The notes beneath the pieces were generated by a model. That model ran no database searches and was not told the origin of the DNA. It saw only the letters and a list, made by a program, of their open reading frames with translations. 64,000 nucleotides of DNA from an uncultured Candidatus Melainabacteria bacterium. Lineage in GTDB: Bacteria > Cyanobacteriota > Vampirovibrionia > Gastranaerophilales > Gastranaerophilaceae. This document shows, in pieces, positions 8,051 to 17,022 of this stretch (position 1 is the first letter of the stretch; the number at the start of each line of letters is the position of its first letter). The position numbers and the translations under genes are program-made. The stretch covers positions 124,001-188,000 of the forward strand of contig CAKUZW010000001.1 in assembly GCA_934718135.1 (NCBI GenBank), in the 5' to 3' direction.

Positions 8051-8641
8051 ATGAAATTAGGTGTTTTTCAAGGTACATTTAATCCTATACACAAGGCTCA
8101 TTTGAGAGTGGCAGAATATGTTACGGATAAATTTGATTTCGACAAGTTTCTTTTTATTCCTGCGTTCAATCCGCCACACAAATCTTGTGATACCTCGTTA
8201 TCATTTCATAGATTGAACATGGTGCAGCTTGCAGTTTCTAAAAATCCAAAATTCGAAGCTTCTGATATTGAATTTAGGCGAGAAGGTAAGTCATACACTT
8301 ATCTAACAATTTGCGAATTGTATAAACTTTTTTCAATTGAGGGGAAAATCAATTTTGTTATTGGGACGGATGCGTTTAAACATATTGAGTCTTGGTATGA
8401 AGCTGATAAATTAAAAAAACTTGTTAAATTTATCGTCTTTGTTAGGGAGGACAATTTTGAGATTTCACGGTATGATTATTTAAAAGATAAAGGTTTTGAC
8501 TTTGAATTTGAATCTTTGCCGTTTGAAGATATTTCATCAACGGAGTTGAGGGCAAGGGTTAAAGAGGGAAAACCTATTGATGATTTTGTTACAGAGGAAG
8601 TAAAGGATTATATTTTAGAAAATGGTTTATACAAAGATTAA
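8051..8641 (+). CDS. nadD: nicotinate-nucleotide adenylyltransferase
   Basis: NadD adenylates nicotinate mononucleotide in NAD biosynthesis. The 196-residue protein has the nucleotidyltransferase GxFxPxHxxH motif (GTFNPIHKAH, about 9-18) near its N terminus and the ISSTELRARV motif (the ISSTxIR class) near 161. The predicted mRNA starts at the ATG. The 3' end overlaps yqeK by 20 bases, a pairing common in bacteria. Confidence 0.93.
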   Translation: MKLGVFQGTFNPIHKAHLRVAEYVTDKFDFDKFLFIPAFNPPHKSCDTSLSFHRLNMVQLAVSKNPKFEASDIEFRREGKSYTYLTICELYKLFSIEGKINFVIGTDAFKHIESWYEADKLKKLVKFIVFVREDNFEISRYDYLKDKGFDFEFESLPFEDISSTELRARVKEGKPIDDFVTEEVKDYILENGLYKD

Positions 8642-9215
8642 TCAAGAAGAATTGATGAATTGGCTAAAAGAACATTTGAGTGAAAAAAGGTATATTCATT
8701 CGATTGGGACGGCTGAATGTGCAAGAGATTTGGCTGAAAAGTTCGGGTTAGACAGTGAAAAAGCCTATATTGCAGGTTTGTTACATGATTGTGCGAAGTG
8801 TTTTCCTAACGACGAATTGATGGATATTATAAATAAGCATTTGAATGTTGAAAAAGTTGAATTGATGAATTACAAAACTTTGCATGCTCCGGTGAGTGCT
8901 TATATTGCAAAAAATGAATTCGGGGTTGAAGATAGTGAAATTTTGTCCGCTATTCGTTGGCATACTTTAGGACGAATTGACATGACGGATTTTGAAAAAA
9001 TTATTTTTCTTGCTGATAAAATTGAACCTAAAACAAGAGATAAGAGCTATTTAGATTCAGTTCGAGACTCTTTGAATGAGGAAAACGGTTTAAACAAGGC
9101 AATGTTAATTTGTTACAAAGAAACGATAAAAAGTTTAGTCAAGAGAGATTTGAAAATTTGTCCTGTAACGATTGATATATATAATAATTTGGAAGATGTT
9201 GTAAATGTTAACTAA
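8622..9215 (+). CDS. yqeK: HD-domain hydrolase, YqeK family
   Basis: YqeK proteins are symmetrical diadenosine-tetraphosphate hydrolases, typically encoded next to nadD as here. The 197 residues contain the HD pattern: H26 in YIHSIG, HD at 55-56 in AGLLHDCAK, a histidine in LHAPVSA, and a downstream aspartate in IIFLADKIEP. The ATG at 8622 overlaps nadD; an alternative ATG at 8655 has AGAAG upstream and would remove 11 residues. Confidence 0.85.
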   Translation: MVYTKINQEELMNWLKEHLSEKRYIHSIGTAECARDLAEKFGLDSEKAYIAGLLHDCAKCFPNDELMDIINKHLNVEKVELMNYKTLHAPVSAYIAKNEFGVEDSEILSAIRWHTLGRIDMTDFEKIIFLADKIEPKTRDKSYLDSVRDSLNEENGLNKAMLICYKETIKSLVKRDLKICPVTIDIYNNLEDVVNVN

Positions 9216-9250
9216 CTTAATATTTTAACATAATTCTTCACTATTCATGG

Positions 9251-9256
9251 TACAAT
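9251..9256 (+). promoter_or_regulatory. extended -10 of the acidic-protein gene
   Basis: TG-G-TACAAT lies 24 bases before the ATG at 9280, leaving room for the GAGGG ribosome site. Confidence 0.5.
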
Positions 9257-9279
9257 TTTTCTAAAGAGTGAGGGCATTA

Positions 9280-11385
9280 ATGAAACTACTTGAGATTAAG
9301 AATAACTTGATTAAATTATCGTATGAAGAAGATGAAAGACCTGTATTGGGTAAGTTTTTGGTTTTGGCATCTGATGAAAAATCTTACGTTGCTCAATTCG
9401 TAAATCTTAAATCTGACAGTGTTAATAATTTTGCAATTGCAAGGTTGTTGTTCACTTTTACATCTGATGGTGTTGTTGATAATTATGATGGCTCAATTCC
9501 AAGTATGGGTTCAGAATTGTCAATGCTTTCTTCTGATGAGTTGTTAGATTTGTTGCCGATTGAAACACCTATCAAAATTGCTCCTTTAGCTCAACAAGAT
9601 AGTATGCTTAATCTCGATATTTCTTGTTTTGAACACAATTTTACAGTGTTTACTTCTCACAATTCTCATAAAGTTTCATTCATTTCAAATTGCGTAAGAC
9701 AACTTTTCCAAATGAAAGAAAAAAGTGTCATTATTGATGATGCGAATTTGTTTGAAGACTATCCGAAAATTGAATTTACTAAAGATTTCAAACTTCCGTT
9801 GAATTCAGAAATGATTGATTATATTTTTGAATACGAATTAGCAGAAGTTGATGCATCTACAAAAGCTGTAATTCAGGATATTTTTTATGCGGTGCAACAG
9901 TATATAAAGTCTTTGGATTTTGAGTTTTTACCTATTGATAATTTTGTTGATGTTGTGACAAAACAGTACAAAGAAACTCAAATGCCTGAGTTGGCTCTTT
10001 TGAAAAATAAGTTGCTAAAATATCGTGACGCAAATGTTTTTGCAAATACAAAAGAAGAAGTTTTGGTTTTCAATGAAAAAATTAAAGAAAAGAATTGTTT
10101 AATAATTGACGTTAAAGATGTAAATGAGTCATTGCAAAAAGAAGTAATTTCATTTGTTCATAATGCATTAAATTCAATTGAAAAATTCATTTATTTCTTT
10201 GTTCCTTTGAATGATTGGAATTCTGACAAAAAATTGTTGAAACAGTTGGTTAATCATAGTCATATCTTTACCACATTTTTAGCTGATCATTCATATAAAT
10301 ATGCAAATGAATTAAAGGCTTTTGCTGAAAATATTTTGTTATTTGCTCCTCAAGCTCAACAAAATGATTTTGCTTCATATAATACTTTTCTTTCAAAATT
10401 AAATTTGAATGAGGCAATTGTTTATGGCAAATTGACTCAGGGAATTCCGTTCATTGTTGAGATGAGTGATTTGGATTTAGATTTAACAAAAGATGATGTT
10501 TTAGGTGATAGAGTTCAATTTGTGCCAAAAACTGAAGATACAATATTGGTGCGAATTGACGAAAACGGAAATAAAATTCTTTTAGATGATTCATTTGTTC
10601 CGGTTGATGAAAATGGAGATGTCATACCAACAACCGAAGAAACGGAAGAACCTGTTATTGAAGAGGAACAAACTGAAACTTCTCCTATTCAAGAAAGTGT
10701 TCCGGCTCCAGTTGAAGAAGTTGCTCAAAATCCGCAACCGGAAGTTCAAGAAGAGGAATTAGTTTTACCTGAAAATGAATTGGTTGAGGATAGTACAATT
10801 TCGGATGATGTGATTGAATATCCTGAAATACCAGAAGAGGTTGATGATTTACCACAAGGCACACAGGTTTTAGAACCTTCCGCTCCTCAAATTATTGAAC
10901 CGGTTGCAAATATTATGGAAGAAGCAGAACCGTTATCAGTTGAAGAAGATGATTTAACTATTGATGAAGGTATGCAGGAAGAAAGTTTGTCGGAAACGGA
11001 TGACAATGTAACTTCTGAGTTAACTGAAGATGATTTGGATTTTATTGAAGGGCAAAGTTCTATCGAAGAACCATTGCTTGAAGAACCTGAACCTCTTCAA
11101 ACAGAAGAAGAAAATTTTGAATACCAAGAGTCTCCGTATGTAGAAGAAGAGCAAACCCCTGTTGTGCCTGTTTATCCTACAGATGAAATAAATCATAACT
11201 CAAACAGTGAGGACGAGGACGGTGTTGGATTTGCTCAAGGGGATACCGTTACTCACCCAAGATATGGACGAGGCGTTGTTGAAAAAATTATTAAATACGG
11301 TAATAAAACTTTGTGTTCAATTTCGTTTGAAAATGTTGGTCGCAGACTTTTAGACCCGTCAGTTTCAGAGTTTACAAAGGTATAA
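9280..11385 (+). CDS. large acidic protein with PcrA-tail-like C-terminal domain
   Basis: The 701-residue protein has three parts. Residues 1 to about 430 are an unrecognised globular region that faintly resembles a P-loop fold without a Walker A. Residues about 430-640 are a very acidic, Pro- and Glu-rich linker, surely disordered. The last 50 residues contain GDTVTHPRYGRGVVEKI, which resembles the small nucleic-acid-interacting domain at the C terminus of UvrD/PcrA helicases. The ATG at 9280 has GAGGG six bases upstream. A bidirectional terminator follows. No function is assigned. Confidence 0.6.
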   Translation: MKLLEIKNNLIKLSYEEDERPVLGKFLVLASDEKSYVAQFVNLKSDSVNNFAIARLLFTFTSDGVVDNYDGSIPSMGSELSMLSSDELLDLLPIETPIKIAPLAQQDSMLNLDISCFEHNFTVFTSHNSHKVSFISNCVRQLFQMKEKSVIIDDANLFEDYPKIEFTKDFKLPLNSEMIDYIFEYELAEVDASTKAVIQDIFYAVQQYIKSLDFEFLPIDNFVDVVTKQYKETQMPELALLKNKLLKYRDANVFANTKEEVLVFNEKIKEKNCLIIDVKDVNESLQKEVISFVHNALNSIEKFIYFFVPLNDWNSDKKLLKQLVNHSHIFTTFLADHSYKYANELKAFAENILLFAPQAQQNDFASYNTFLSKLNLNEAIVYGKLTQGIPFIVEMSDLDLDLTKDDVLGDRVQFVPKTEDTILVRIDENGNKILLDDSFVPVDENGDVIPTTEETEEPVIEEEQTETSPIQESVPAPVEEVAQNPQPEVQEEELVLPENELVEDSTISDDVIEYPEIPEEVDDLPQGTQVLEPSAPQIIEPVANIMEEAEPLSVEEDDLTIDEGMQEESLSETDDNVTSELTEDDLDFIEGQSSIEEPLLEEPEPLQTEEENFEYQESPYVEEEQTPVVPVYPTDEINHNSNSEDEDGVGFAQGDTVTHPRYGRGVVEKIIKYGNKTLCSISFENVGRRLLDPSVSEFTKV

Positions 11386-11398
11386 TGGTTTCAAAATA

Positions 11399-11432
11399 AA
11401 ATCCTAAAGTATTTAAACTTTAGGATTTTTTA
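11399..11432. terminator. bidirectional intrinsic terminator
   Basis: AAATCCTAAAG and CTTTAGGATTT form an 11-bp stem with T-runs on both strands. It separates two convergent genes. Confidence 0.9.
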
Positions 11433-11450
11433 TTTTAATTATATTATTTG

Positions 11451-11984
11451 TTATGCATTTTTCGTTTTTAGGAATTCAGCAACTTTTTTGATATATAATT
11501 TAGTCAAATTGTGTATTTGCATTTTCTCTCCTTCTGCTATAGTTAGAAGGTGTTCAAGGTCTTTTGAATTAAGAGGAGTTGTTCTTTTTTCAAATTTATC
11601 TAATTTTTTCCCATTCATTTTACAATCAAATAACTCAACAATTTCGCCTTTTTCCATGTGACCTGAAAGACATAACCAATTCTTTTCCGCATCAATTTTC
11701 TTTCTTCTTTTTGGTGAAGTTGGATTTGCAGGAATTATTTTTTCAATGAAAGAATCTTGAACTACAAAGGTTTTTGAATTTCCATCTTTTGAAATTATTG
11801 AAAGATAGTCATTCCCATTGATTGAGCCTTGTCTTAGAATATTTGGCCCTGCTGCTACTTTTGTTGCATAATTTCCAGTTTTGGATAAATAGATTTTTTT
11901 TACGTCATCCTCTACTCCTAATGTAGCATTTTTAAAATCTCTTAATGGTTTATACGCTCCTGATATTTCTGATATTTTTAACAT
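11451..11984 (-). CDS. hypothetical protein, 177 aa
   Basis: I do not recognise this protein. It is basic, with a central PTSPKRRKKID segment and no signal peptide or membrane segment. The strong AAGGAG site eight bases before the ATG supports the start. It lies 62 bases after aroH on the same strand and may be the last gene of the def-fmt-aroH unit, ending at the shared terminator. Confidence 0.6.
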   Translation of the reverse strand: MLKISEISGAYKPLRDFKNATLGVEDDVKKIYLSKTGNYATKVAAGPNILRQGSINGNDYLSIISKDGNSKTFVVQDSFIEKIIPANPTSPKRRKKIDAEKNWLCLSGHMEKGEIVELFDCKMNGKKLDKFEKRTTPLNSKDLEHLLTIAEGEKMQIHNLTKLYIKKVAEFLKTKNA

Positions 11985-12046
11985 TAACTTTCTCCTTTTT
12001 CCTTTGGGGTTAATAAAACATGAAAAAAATAGTTTTTGCTAGGGGC

Positions 12047-12400
12047 TTATTTTCTTAATTTTGTTGCTTCTTTTAGGTATACGAATTTTGGGGTGAAGTT
12101 TTCATTGCAGTTTATTACAACTAAAACTCTAAGACACATTTTGAGAGAATTCGGGACATCAAGTTCATGAAAACACATCAGGGCAACATCTTCCCACCCT
12201 AAAGATTTGCGAGGAAATTTTGCAGGAAAAGCGGCATTCAAGTCTGGTGTTGTTGTGAAGATTACGTGCGAAATTTGAGATGTTCCATTTAGGTCGTTTT
12301 GTTCCCAAATTTCTTTTAACAATTCAAGTGTTGCTTCTTCAAGAGCTTTTTCTGTGTTTGCTTCGACTGTGATTGCTCCACGAATTCCTTTTGAAATCAT
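12047..12400 (-). CDS. aroH: chorismate mutase, monofunctional AroH type
   Basis: AroH converts chorismate to prephenate for phenylalanine and tyrosine synthesis. The 117-residue length and signature fit the B. subtilis class: RGAITVEAN at the N terminus, then TTTPDLNAAFPAKFPR, GWEDVALMC and CLRVLVV. The start lies one base after the fmt stop (TAA-A-ATG), so translation is likely coupled. Confidence 0.9.
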   Translation of the reverse strand: MISKGIRGAITVEANTEKALEEATLELLKEIWEQNDLNGTSQISHVIFTTTPDLNAAFPAKFPRKSLGWEDVALMCFHELDVPNSLKMCLRVLVVINCNENFTPKFVYLKEATKLRK

Positions 12401-12401
12401 T

Positions 12402-13313
12402 TTACTTTTTCACTCCGTTGTACCAATCTCTTGCGAGCATTTCGCCTTTGCCTTCGGGTTTAACTTTTATAAGTCTTAATAATCCGTTACCGCAAGCAAT
12501 GTCGACACCGTTTTTTGAAAAGTTGACAACTTTGCCGATTTCGCCTGAACCTTTGATTGGAGTTGCTTCAATTACTTTGATTATTTTATCATTAAACATA
12601 AAATAAGCACTTGGACATCTGCAAATCCCACGTGCAAGGTTATTTATCTCAACATTTGATTTGTTCCAATCAATTAGGCACTCTTCTTTAGTTAATTTGT
12701 TTGCCATACAAACGCCGTTTTCACATTGTTTTTGAGGTTTAAGAGTCCCGTTTTGAAGATTGATTAGAGTTTGTTCAATCATTTGTGGTGATTTTTGTGC
12801 AATTTCATCCCAAAGTTCTTCACAGTTCATTGTATCAGAAATCGGAATAATCAATTTTTGGCAAATATCGCCACAATCCAATCCCAATTCTGTTATCATT
12901 GTGCAAATTCCGGTTTCTTTATCTCCATTTATTATTGCACGTTGGATTGGGTTTGCTCCCCTGTATTTTGGAAGAAGTGAAGCGTGTAGATTAATTGTTT
13001 CGTATTTTGGAATATCAAGAACTTCTTGTGATAAAATTTGCCCAAATGCAAAAGTTACAAAGAAATCAGGATTAAGTTTTTTCAACTCTTCTTGAATTTC
13101 AGGTTCTTTGCGAATGGATTTTGGTTGAAATACGGGAATATTTTTCTCGATTGCAAATTTTTTAATTGGTGACATTTGCAATTTGTGACCACGACCTGCA
13201 GGTTTGTCAGGTTGAGTTACAACCGCAAGAACGTCAATTTTGTCTGAATTATACAAATATTCCAGTGATTTTAATCCTATGTCCGGAGTTCCAAAAAATA
13301 CAATCTTAATCAT
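12402..13313 (-). CDS. fmt: methionyl-tRNA formyltransferase
   Basis: Fmt formylates the initiator Met-tRNA. The 303-residue protein begins KIVFFGTPDIGLKSLEYL and has the formyl-transfer region NLHASLLPKYRGANPIQRAI followed by GDKETGICTM, then a C-terminal tRNA-binding domain. It overlaps def by eight bases and precedes aroH. The def-fmt pair is the usual arrangement: one enzyme adds the formyl group and the other removes it. Confidence 0.95.
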   Translation of the reverse strand: MIKIVFFGTPDIGLKSLEYLYNSDKIDVLAVVTQPDKPAGRGHKLQMSPIKKFAIEKNIPVFQPKSIRKEPEIQEELKKLNPDFFVTFAFGQILSQEVLDIPKYETINLHASLLPKYRGANPIQRAIINGDKETGICTMITELGLDCGDICQKLIIPISDTMNCEELWDEIAQKSPQMIEQTLINLQNGTLKPQKQCENGVCMANKLTKEECLIDWNKSNVEINNLARGICRCPSAYFMFNDKIIKVIEATPIKGSGEIGKVVNFSKNGVDIACGNGLLRLIKVKPEGKGEMLARDWYNGVKK

Positions 13314-13872
13314 TTTTTTCTAATTCTTCCTCTAAATTCTTTTCTTCAATAAGCTTGTCAGGGTCAAGATTTGGAAGTTTGTGTTTTTTCAAAATTTCTT
13401 CTGTTTCAAATCTGTTTATACAGTGGTCAATGAATAAAACCCCGTCAAGGTGGTCATTTTCGTGTTGAATTGCACGAGCAAGAAGTGTTCCGTCTTTTGC
13501 TTCCATAACGAAAGATTTTCCGTGTTCATTTGTTGCTTTTACCAAGATATTTTTGTATCTTCTAACATCGGTGTAAGCTTCCGGAAAACTCAAACAACCT
13601 TCGTTACTAACTATTGCACCGCTTTTTTTAATAATTTTCGGGTTGATGAAAACCATTGGTTTTAGAGGTTCTTTATTTGTTGATACATCAATAACGAAAA
13701 CTCTTACATTTTCACCAATTTGTGGAGCAGCTAGTCCAACTCCGTTTTTTGCATACATTGTGTCTAACAAATCTTGCACTAATTCAGTAATTTTTTTTGA
13801 CACTTTATGAACTTCTTTTGACGGTTCTCTAAGAGATGCTTCACCGTAGTGTAAAATCTTTCTTATTGCCAT
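13306..13872 (-). CDS. def: peptide deformylase
   Basis: Def removes the formyl group from nascent proteins. All three motifs are intact in 188 residues: GVGLAAPQ (44-51), EGCLS (91-95) with the metal-binding cysteine, and HENDH (137-141) with the two metal histidines and catalytic glutamate. AGGAAGG precedes the ATG. It is the first gene of def-fmt-aroH. Confidence 0.95.
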   Translation of the reverse strand: MAIRKILHYGEASLREPSKEVHKVSKKITELVQDLLDTMYAKNGVGLAAPQIGENVRVFVIDVSTNKEPLKPMVFINPKIIKKSGAIVSNEGCLSFPEAYTDVRRYKNILVKATNEHGKSFVMEAKDGTLLARAIQHENDHLDGVLFIDHCINRFETEEILKKHKLPNLDPDKLIEEKNLEEELEKND

Positions 13873-14026
13873 AATTTTAACCTTCCTAATTGCTATAATC
13901 GCTACTATATTCTACTATAAATGACTTTGCTTTGCAATTAATAAATGTTTATATAAGACTAGCAAGAGTTGAAAATAAGTGTTATAATAATTGAGGTCTT
14001 TATGTTATAGGAGTGGAATTTTAAAA

Positions 14027-14524
14027 GTGAAAAAAGTTGTTATTGTATTAGGTTTAATTGTTGGATTATTTTTAGGTTCTTTCAATATTTGCAGGGCAAA
14101 TGATGTTGAAAAAGTTAAACTTATTTCTGAAATCGGAATGCTTACCAATACAAAAAATTATGAACAAGCACTTGAAAAATGTAATGCGGCATTGAAAAAA
14201 TATCCTAATACTGCGGAATTATATTATTGGAGTGCAACGATTAAAGTTTCAAAAGGGGAAAAGGCTTCGGCTTTGCATGATTATGACAAAGCTGTTTCGC
14301 TAAATCCAAAAGACCACAATATTTATGTAATGAGAGGTATTTGCAAATCTGATTTGGGTGATTCAAAAGGTGCGATTGAAGATTATGATAAAGCACTTCA
14401 ACTTGACCCAAATGATAGTTCTGCTTATTCAATGAGGGCTTGTGAAAAAATAAATCTTGGCGATTTGGAAGGGGCTAATACCGATTTGAATAAAGCAAAT
14501 TCAATTTTACTTTTACATAAATAA
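14027..14524 (+). CDS. exported TPR-repeat protein
   Basis: From a GTG at 14027 the protein begins MKKVVIVLGLIVGLFLGSFN and continues ICRANDVEK, a clear Sec signal peptide with cleavage near the Ala. About three and a half TPR units follow (NTAELYYWSATIKVSKGEKASALHDYDKAVSLNP and similar), for a total of 166 residues. It should act outside the cytoplasmic membrane as a small scaffold. AGGAG lies 13 bases before the GTG, a long spacing. A TTG at 13991 is in frame but would spoil the signal peptide. Confidence 0.75.
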   Translation: MKKVVIVLGLIVGLFLGSFNICRANDVEKVKLISEIGMLTNTKNYEQALEKCNAALKKYPNTAELYYWSATIKVSKGEKASALHDYDKAVSLNPKDHNIYVMRGICKSDLGDSKGAIEDYDKALQLDPNDSSAYSMRACEKINLGDLEGANTDLNKANSILLLHK

Positions 14525-14563
14525 TATTTGGCATGGCTTAAAGTCCAAGTACACAATACTGGC

Positions 14564-15238
14564 TTATCTCACATTTAAAAACTTATGAACCTGAGGAATA
14601 AGTCTTGTGTTGTGGTGAAGAGTAGTGAATTTGTCTAAAATTTCGTTGCAAAAATCAGAAGTTACACTCATTTTGTCTCCAATCATTTTGGGTTGCAATA
14701 CGAGTTCAATTTCAAATTCATTCCCGATTTCAGATGCGGTTTTTATTTCTTCATCTGTAATATTTTCATCAAATACGATTTTTGCAAAAGTTTCTATTTC
14801 TTTGCAATGAGCGAAAAATTCTCTGTGTTTTTCAAACGTATCTAGACCCGTTGAAGATTTTAGTTTGATGTCTGCTGAAATTATATCAACCAAATCTTTA
14901 ATTCTTTCGAGATTTTGACCTAATGTAGCATTTGTTTCAAGGTAAATTTTAGTTTTTCCCTTAACGTGTGGCAAAAACTCTTTTAAAAATTCCACAGACA
15001 ATAAAGGTTCTCCACCTGTTAAAGAGATAGAATGAAACGATTTAAGGTTGTAGTTATTATTGATATTTTCGAAAAGTTCAAGGGGAGAATATTCTATTGC
15101 TCCAATTTTATCAAATTCTGTATCGCAATAATCGCATTTTAAATTGCAATCGCAAAATCTGATGAAGAGTTGTTTGTATCCTACAACCGGACCTTCGCCT
15201 TGAATTGACGAGAATATTTCTTTAACCTTAGTATTCAT
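14564..15238 (-). CDS. queE: 7-carboxy-7-deazaguanine synthase (radical SAM)
   Basis: QueE contracts carboxy-tetrahydropterin to the deazaguanine precursor of queuosine. The 224-residue protein has the N-terminal SIQGEGPVVGYKQLFIRF motif and the radical-SAM cluster cysteines C31, C35 and C38 (CNLKCDYC), followed by SLTGGEPLL. The start overlaps the end of dnaJ by 11 bases. No other queuosine genes are in the window. Confidence 0.92.
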   Translation of the reverse strand: MNTKVKEIFSSIQGEGPVVGYKQLFIRFCDCNLKCDYCDTEFDKIGAIEYSPLELFENINNNYNLKSFHSISLTGGEPLLSVEFLKEFLPHVKGKTKIYLETNATLGQNLERIKDLVDIISADIKLKSSTGLDTFEKHREFFAHCKEIETFAKIVFDENITDEEIKTASEIGNEFEIELVLQPKMIGDKMSVTSDFCNEILDKFTTLHHNTRLIPQVHKFLNVR

Positions 15239-16319
15239 TTTGTAAATTCTTTCTCACATCATCTGTAGACAAATTTTTAAGCTTTTCATAAAGCTTAACT
15301 TCATCTTCTGACAAATCATGAGAAAATTCAATACTTACAGTTACGATTAAATCTCCAACTTTGCCGTTCTTTTTTATTCCTTGGTTTGCAATGCGGAATT
15401 TTTGTCCGGAACACGTATTTTTAGGTAATTTAAGTTTGATTTTCCCGTCAAAAGTCGGGATTGTAATTTCTTCACCAAGTGCGGCTTCAAATGGAGTAAT
15501 CGGGACATTGTAGAAAATGTTCAATTTATCAAAATGAACTTTAGTTTTTGTTTCAATTTTTATATTTATGTATAAATCACCGTTAGGTCCACCATTTTTA
15601 CCTGTTCCGCCCTCTCCTTTTAGGCGTAATTTTGCTCCGTCTTTTATTCCTTTTGGGATTGTTACGGTAATTTTTTTTCGTTTAGAAATATTTCCACTTC
15701 CGTTGCAAGTTGAGCATTTTCCACCATTTGCAAATCTGTGTCCAAAACATTTTGGGCAGGTTTGAGTTGTCAAGATGTGGATAATTCGTTTGCTCCCTGT
15801 GATTACTTCTTCAGGAGTAATTGTAACATCTGTTGTAATGTTGTCACCTTTTTTCGGTTTAGAATTTTCTTTGATTCTTTTTTGTTTTTTTAGTTTCAAA
15901 ATCCAGTATTTAATTGTTTTGAAAACTGAATTTTCACGTTTTTTCTCTTTTTGAGGGGCTTCTTTTTTGTAAGAGTTTGGTGTTTTTTCATTTTCAATAT
16001 TTATATTGGATGAATAATTTTTGTTTTTTTCTTTGGTTTCAGAATAAGTTTTTTGAGCTTTTTTAGAAGATGTTGTTGTTGAAGAGTTTGTTGTAAAAAA
16101 GCCTTTTAGTGTGTTGTATTTTTCTCTTTCTGTTTGATTTATAAGGGTTTCATAAGCTTGTGTTATCTTTTTGAAAATCAAAACCGCCTCAGGAGATTTG
16201 TTGATATCAGGATGATATTTTCTTGCAAGTTTTCTATATGCCGTTTTTATTTCAGCACCGGTCGAATTTATGTTGACTCCTAAAATATCATAATAATTTT
16301 CTGTATCATTAAACGCCAT
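15228..16319 (-). CDS. dnaJ: DnaJ-family co-chaperone with reduced zinc finger
   Basis: The protein stimulates an Hsp70 ATPase. It has an N-terminal J domain with HPD at 36-38, then a long basic Ser/Lys-rich linker, a cysteine-rich segment, and the two C-terminal substrate-binding beta domains (PFEAALGEEITIPTFDGKI). The cysteine-rich segment has only two CxxC motifs (CPKC and CSTC) instead of the four of canonical DnaJ, so it binds at most one zinc. At 363 residues it is near normal length. It is coupled to queE by an overlap. No dnaK or grpE is nearby, so this is probably an accessory DnaJ. Confidence 0.82.
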   Translation of the reverse strand: MAFNDTENYYDILGVNINSTGAEIKTAYRKLARKYHPDINKSPEAVLIFKKITQAYETLINQTEREKYNTLKGFFTTNSSTTTSSKKAQKTYSETKEKNKNYSSNINIENEKTPNSYKKEAPQKEKKRENSVFKTIKYWILKLKKQKRIKENSKPKKGDNITTDVTITPEEVITGSKRIIHILTTQTCPKCFGHRFANGGKCSTCNGSGNISKRKKITVTIPKGIKDGAKLRLKGEGGTGKNGGPNGDLYINIKIETKTKVHFDKLNIFYNVPITPFEAALGEEITIPTFDGKIKLKLPKNTCSGQKFRIANQGIKKNGKVGDLIVTVSIEFSHDLSEDEVKLYEKLKNLSTDDVRKNLQNEY

Positions 16320-16386
16320 ACTTTTTATCTAATGATAAAAATAAAAATTTCAACATCTGCAACTGTGTAATTTTTTTTATTTGGAA

Positions 16387-16986
16387 TTATTTGATTTCTT
16401 TGAAAAATTCATTTGTAATCAATTGAGAATATCTGCTTTTTTCGTTTGCAGAAATTAAAATTTTGTCATTCCCTTTTTCATCTTTAACTACAGAAATTAT
16501 TCCTGAAATTTCACCAATAGGAAGTTTTTTAACTTTTGCAGTGAATTTTACATACGGAATTTTTTTACCGTAAGAATTCATTGTTCCTCTTTCTGTAACG
16601 TGAAATTCTTCAACCGCTGCAGATTGATATTTAATTTTATTTATAGCTGCTTTAATTTTTTCTTCAACATTTGGAGACGTGATATCAGCTTGACTTAGTA
16701 CAACTTTTTTCCCTGAATCAACGACCACCATTTTTTGACCTGATGCTTTATGTTCTGCGAGTACCGCATTATATCCCAAAACCCCTGCAGCTTTTTCAAT
16801 TTCAAATTCTTTATTTACTTTAGAGAAATCCCCAACTTTTTGAGCTCTTTCAAGTACAACATCTTTGCTTGGGTTTATATAATTGTTGAATTGATCTTTA
16901 ATCCAGCGTTGACCTCCAAGTGCCATAAATCCGACAACTACAACTGTTAAAAATATTGCTCTTGTTACGTTTTTTAAACAACCCAT
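16387..16986 (-). CDS. membrane-anchored protein of unknown function
   Basis: The 199-residue protein has a single N-terminal hydrophobic segment (AIFLTVVVVGFMALGG) after a short basic start. The rest is a soluble domain of mixed charge with no known motif, so it is probably anchored with the domain outside the membrane. It is divergent from mutS with only 36 bases between start codons, and the two promoters must overlap. Confidence 0.6.
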   Translation of the reverse strand: MGCLKNVTRAIFLTVVVVGFMALGGQRWIKDQFNNYINPSKDVVLERAQKVGDFSKVNKEFEIEKAAGVLGYNAVLAEHKASGQKMVVVDSGKKVVLSQADITSPNVEEKIKAAINKIKYQSAAVEEFHVTERGTMNSYGKKIPYVKFTAKVKKLPIGEISGIISVVKDEKGNDKILISANEKSRYSQLITNEFFKEIK

Positions 16987-17022
16987 GTTGAAATCCTCTC
17001 GTTTTTATAAGAATATTATAGT

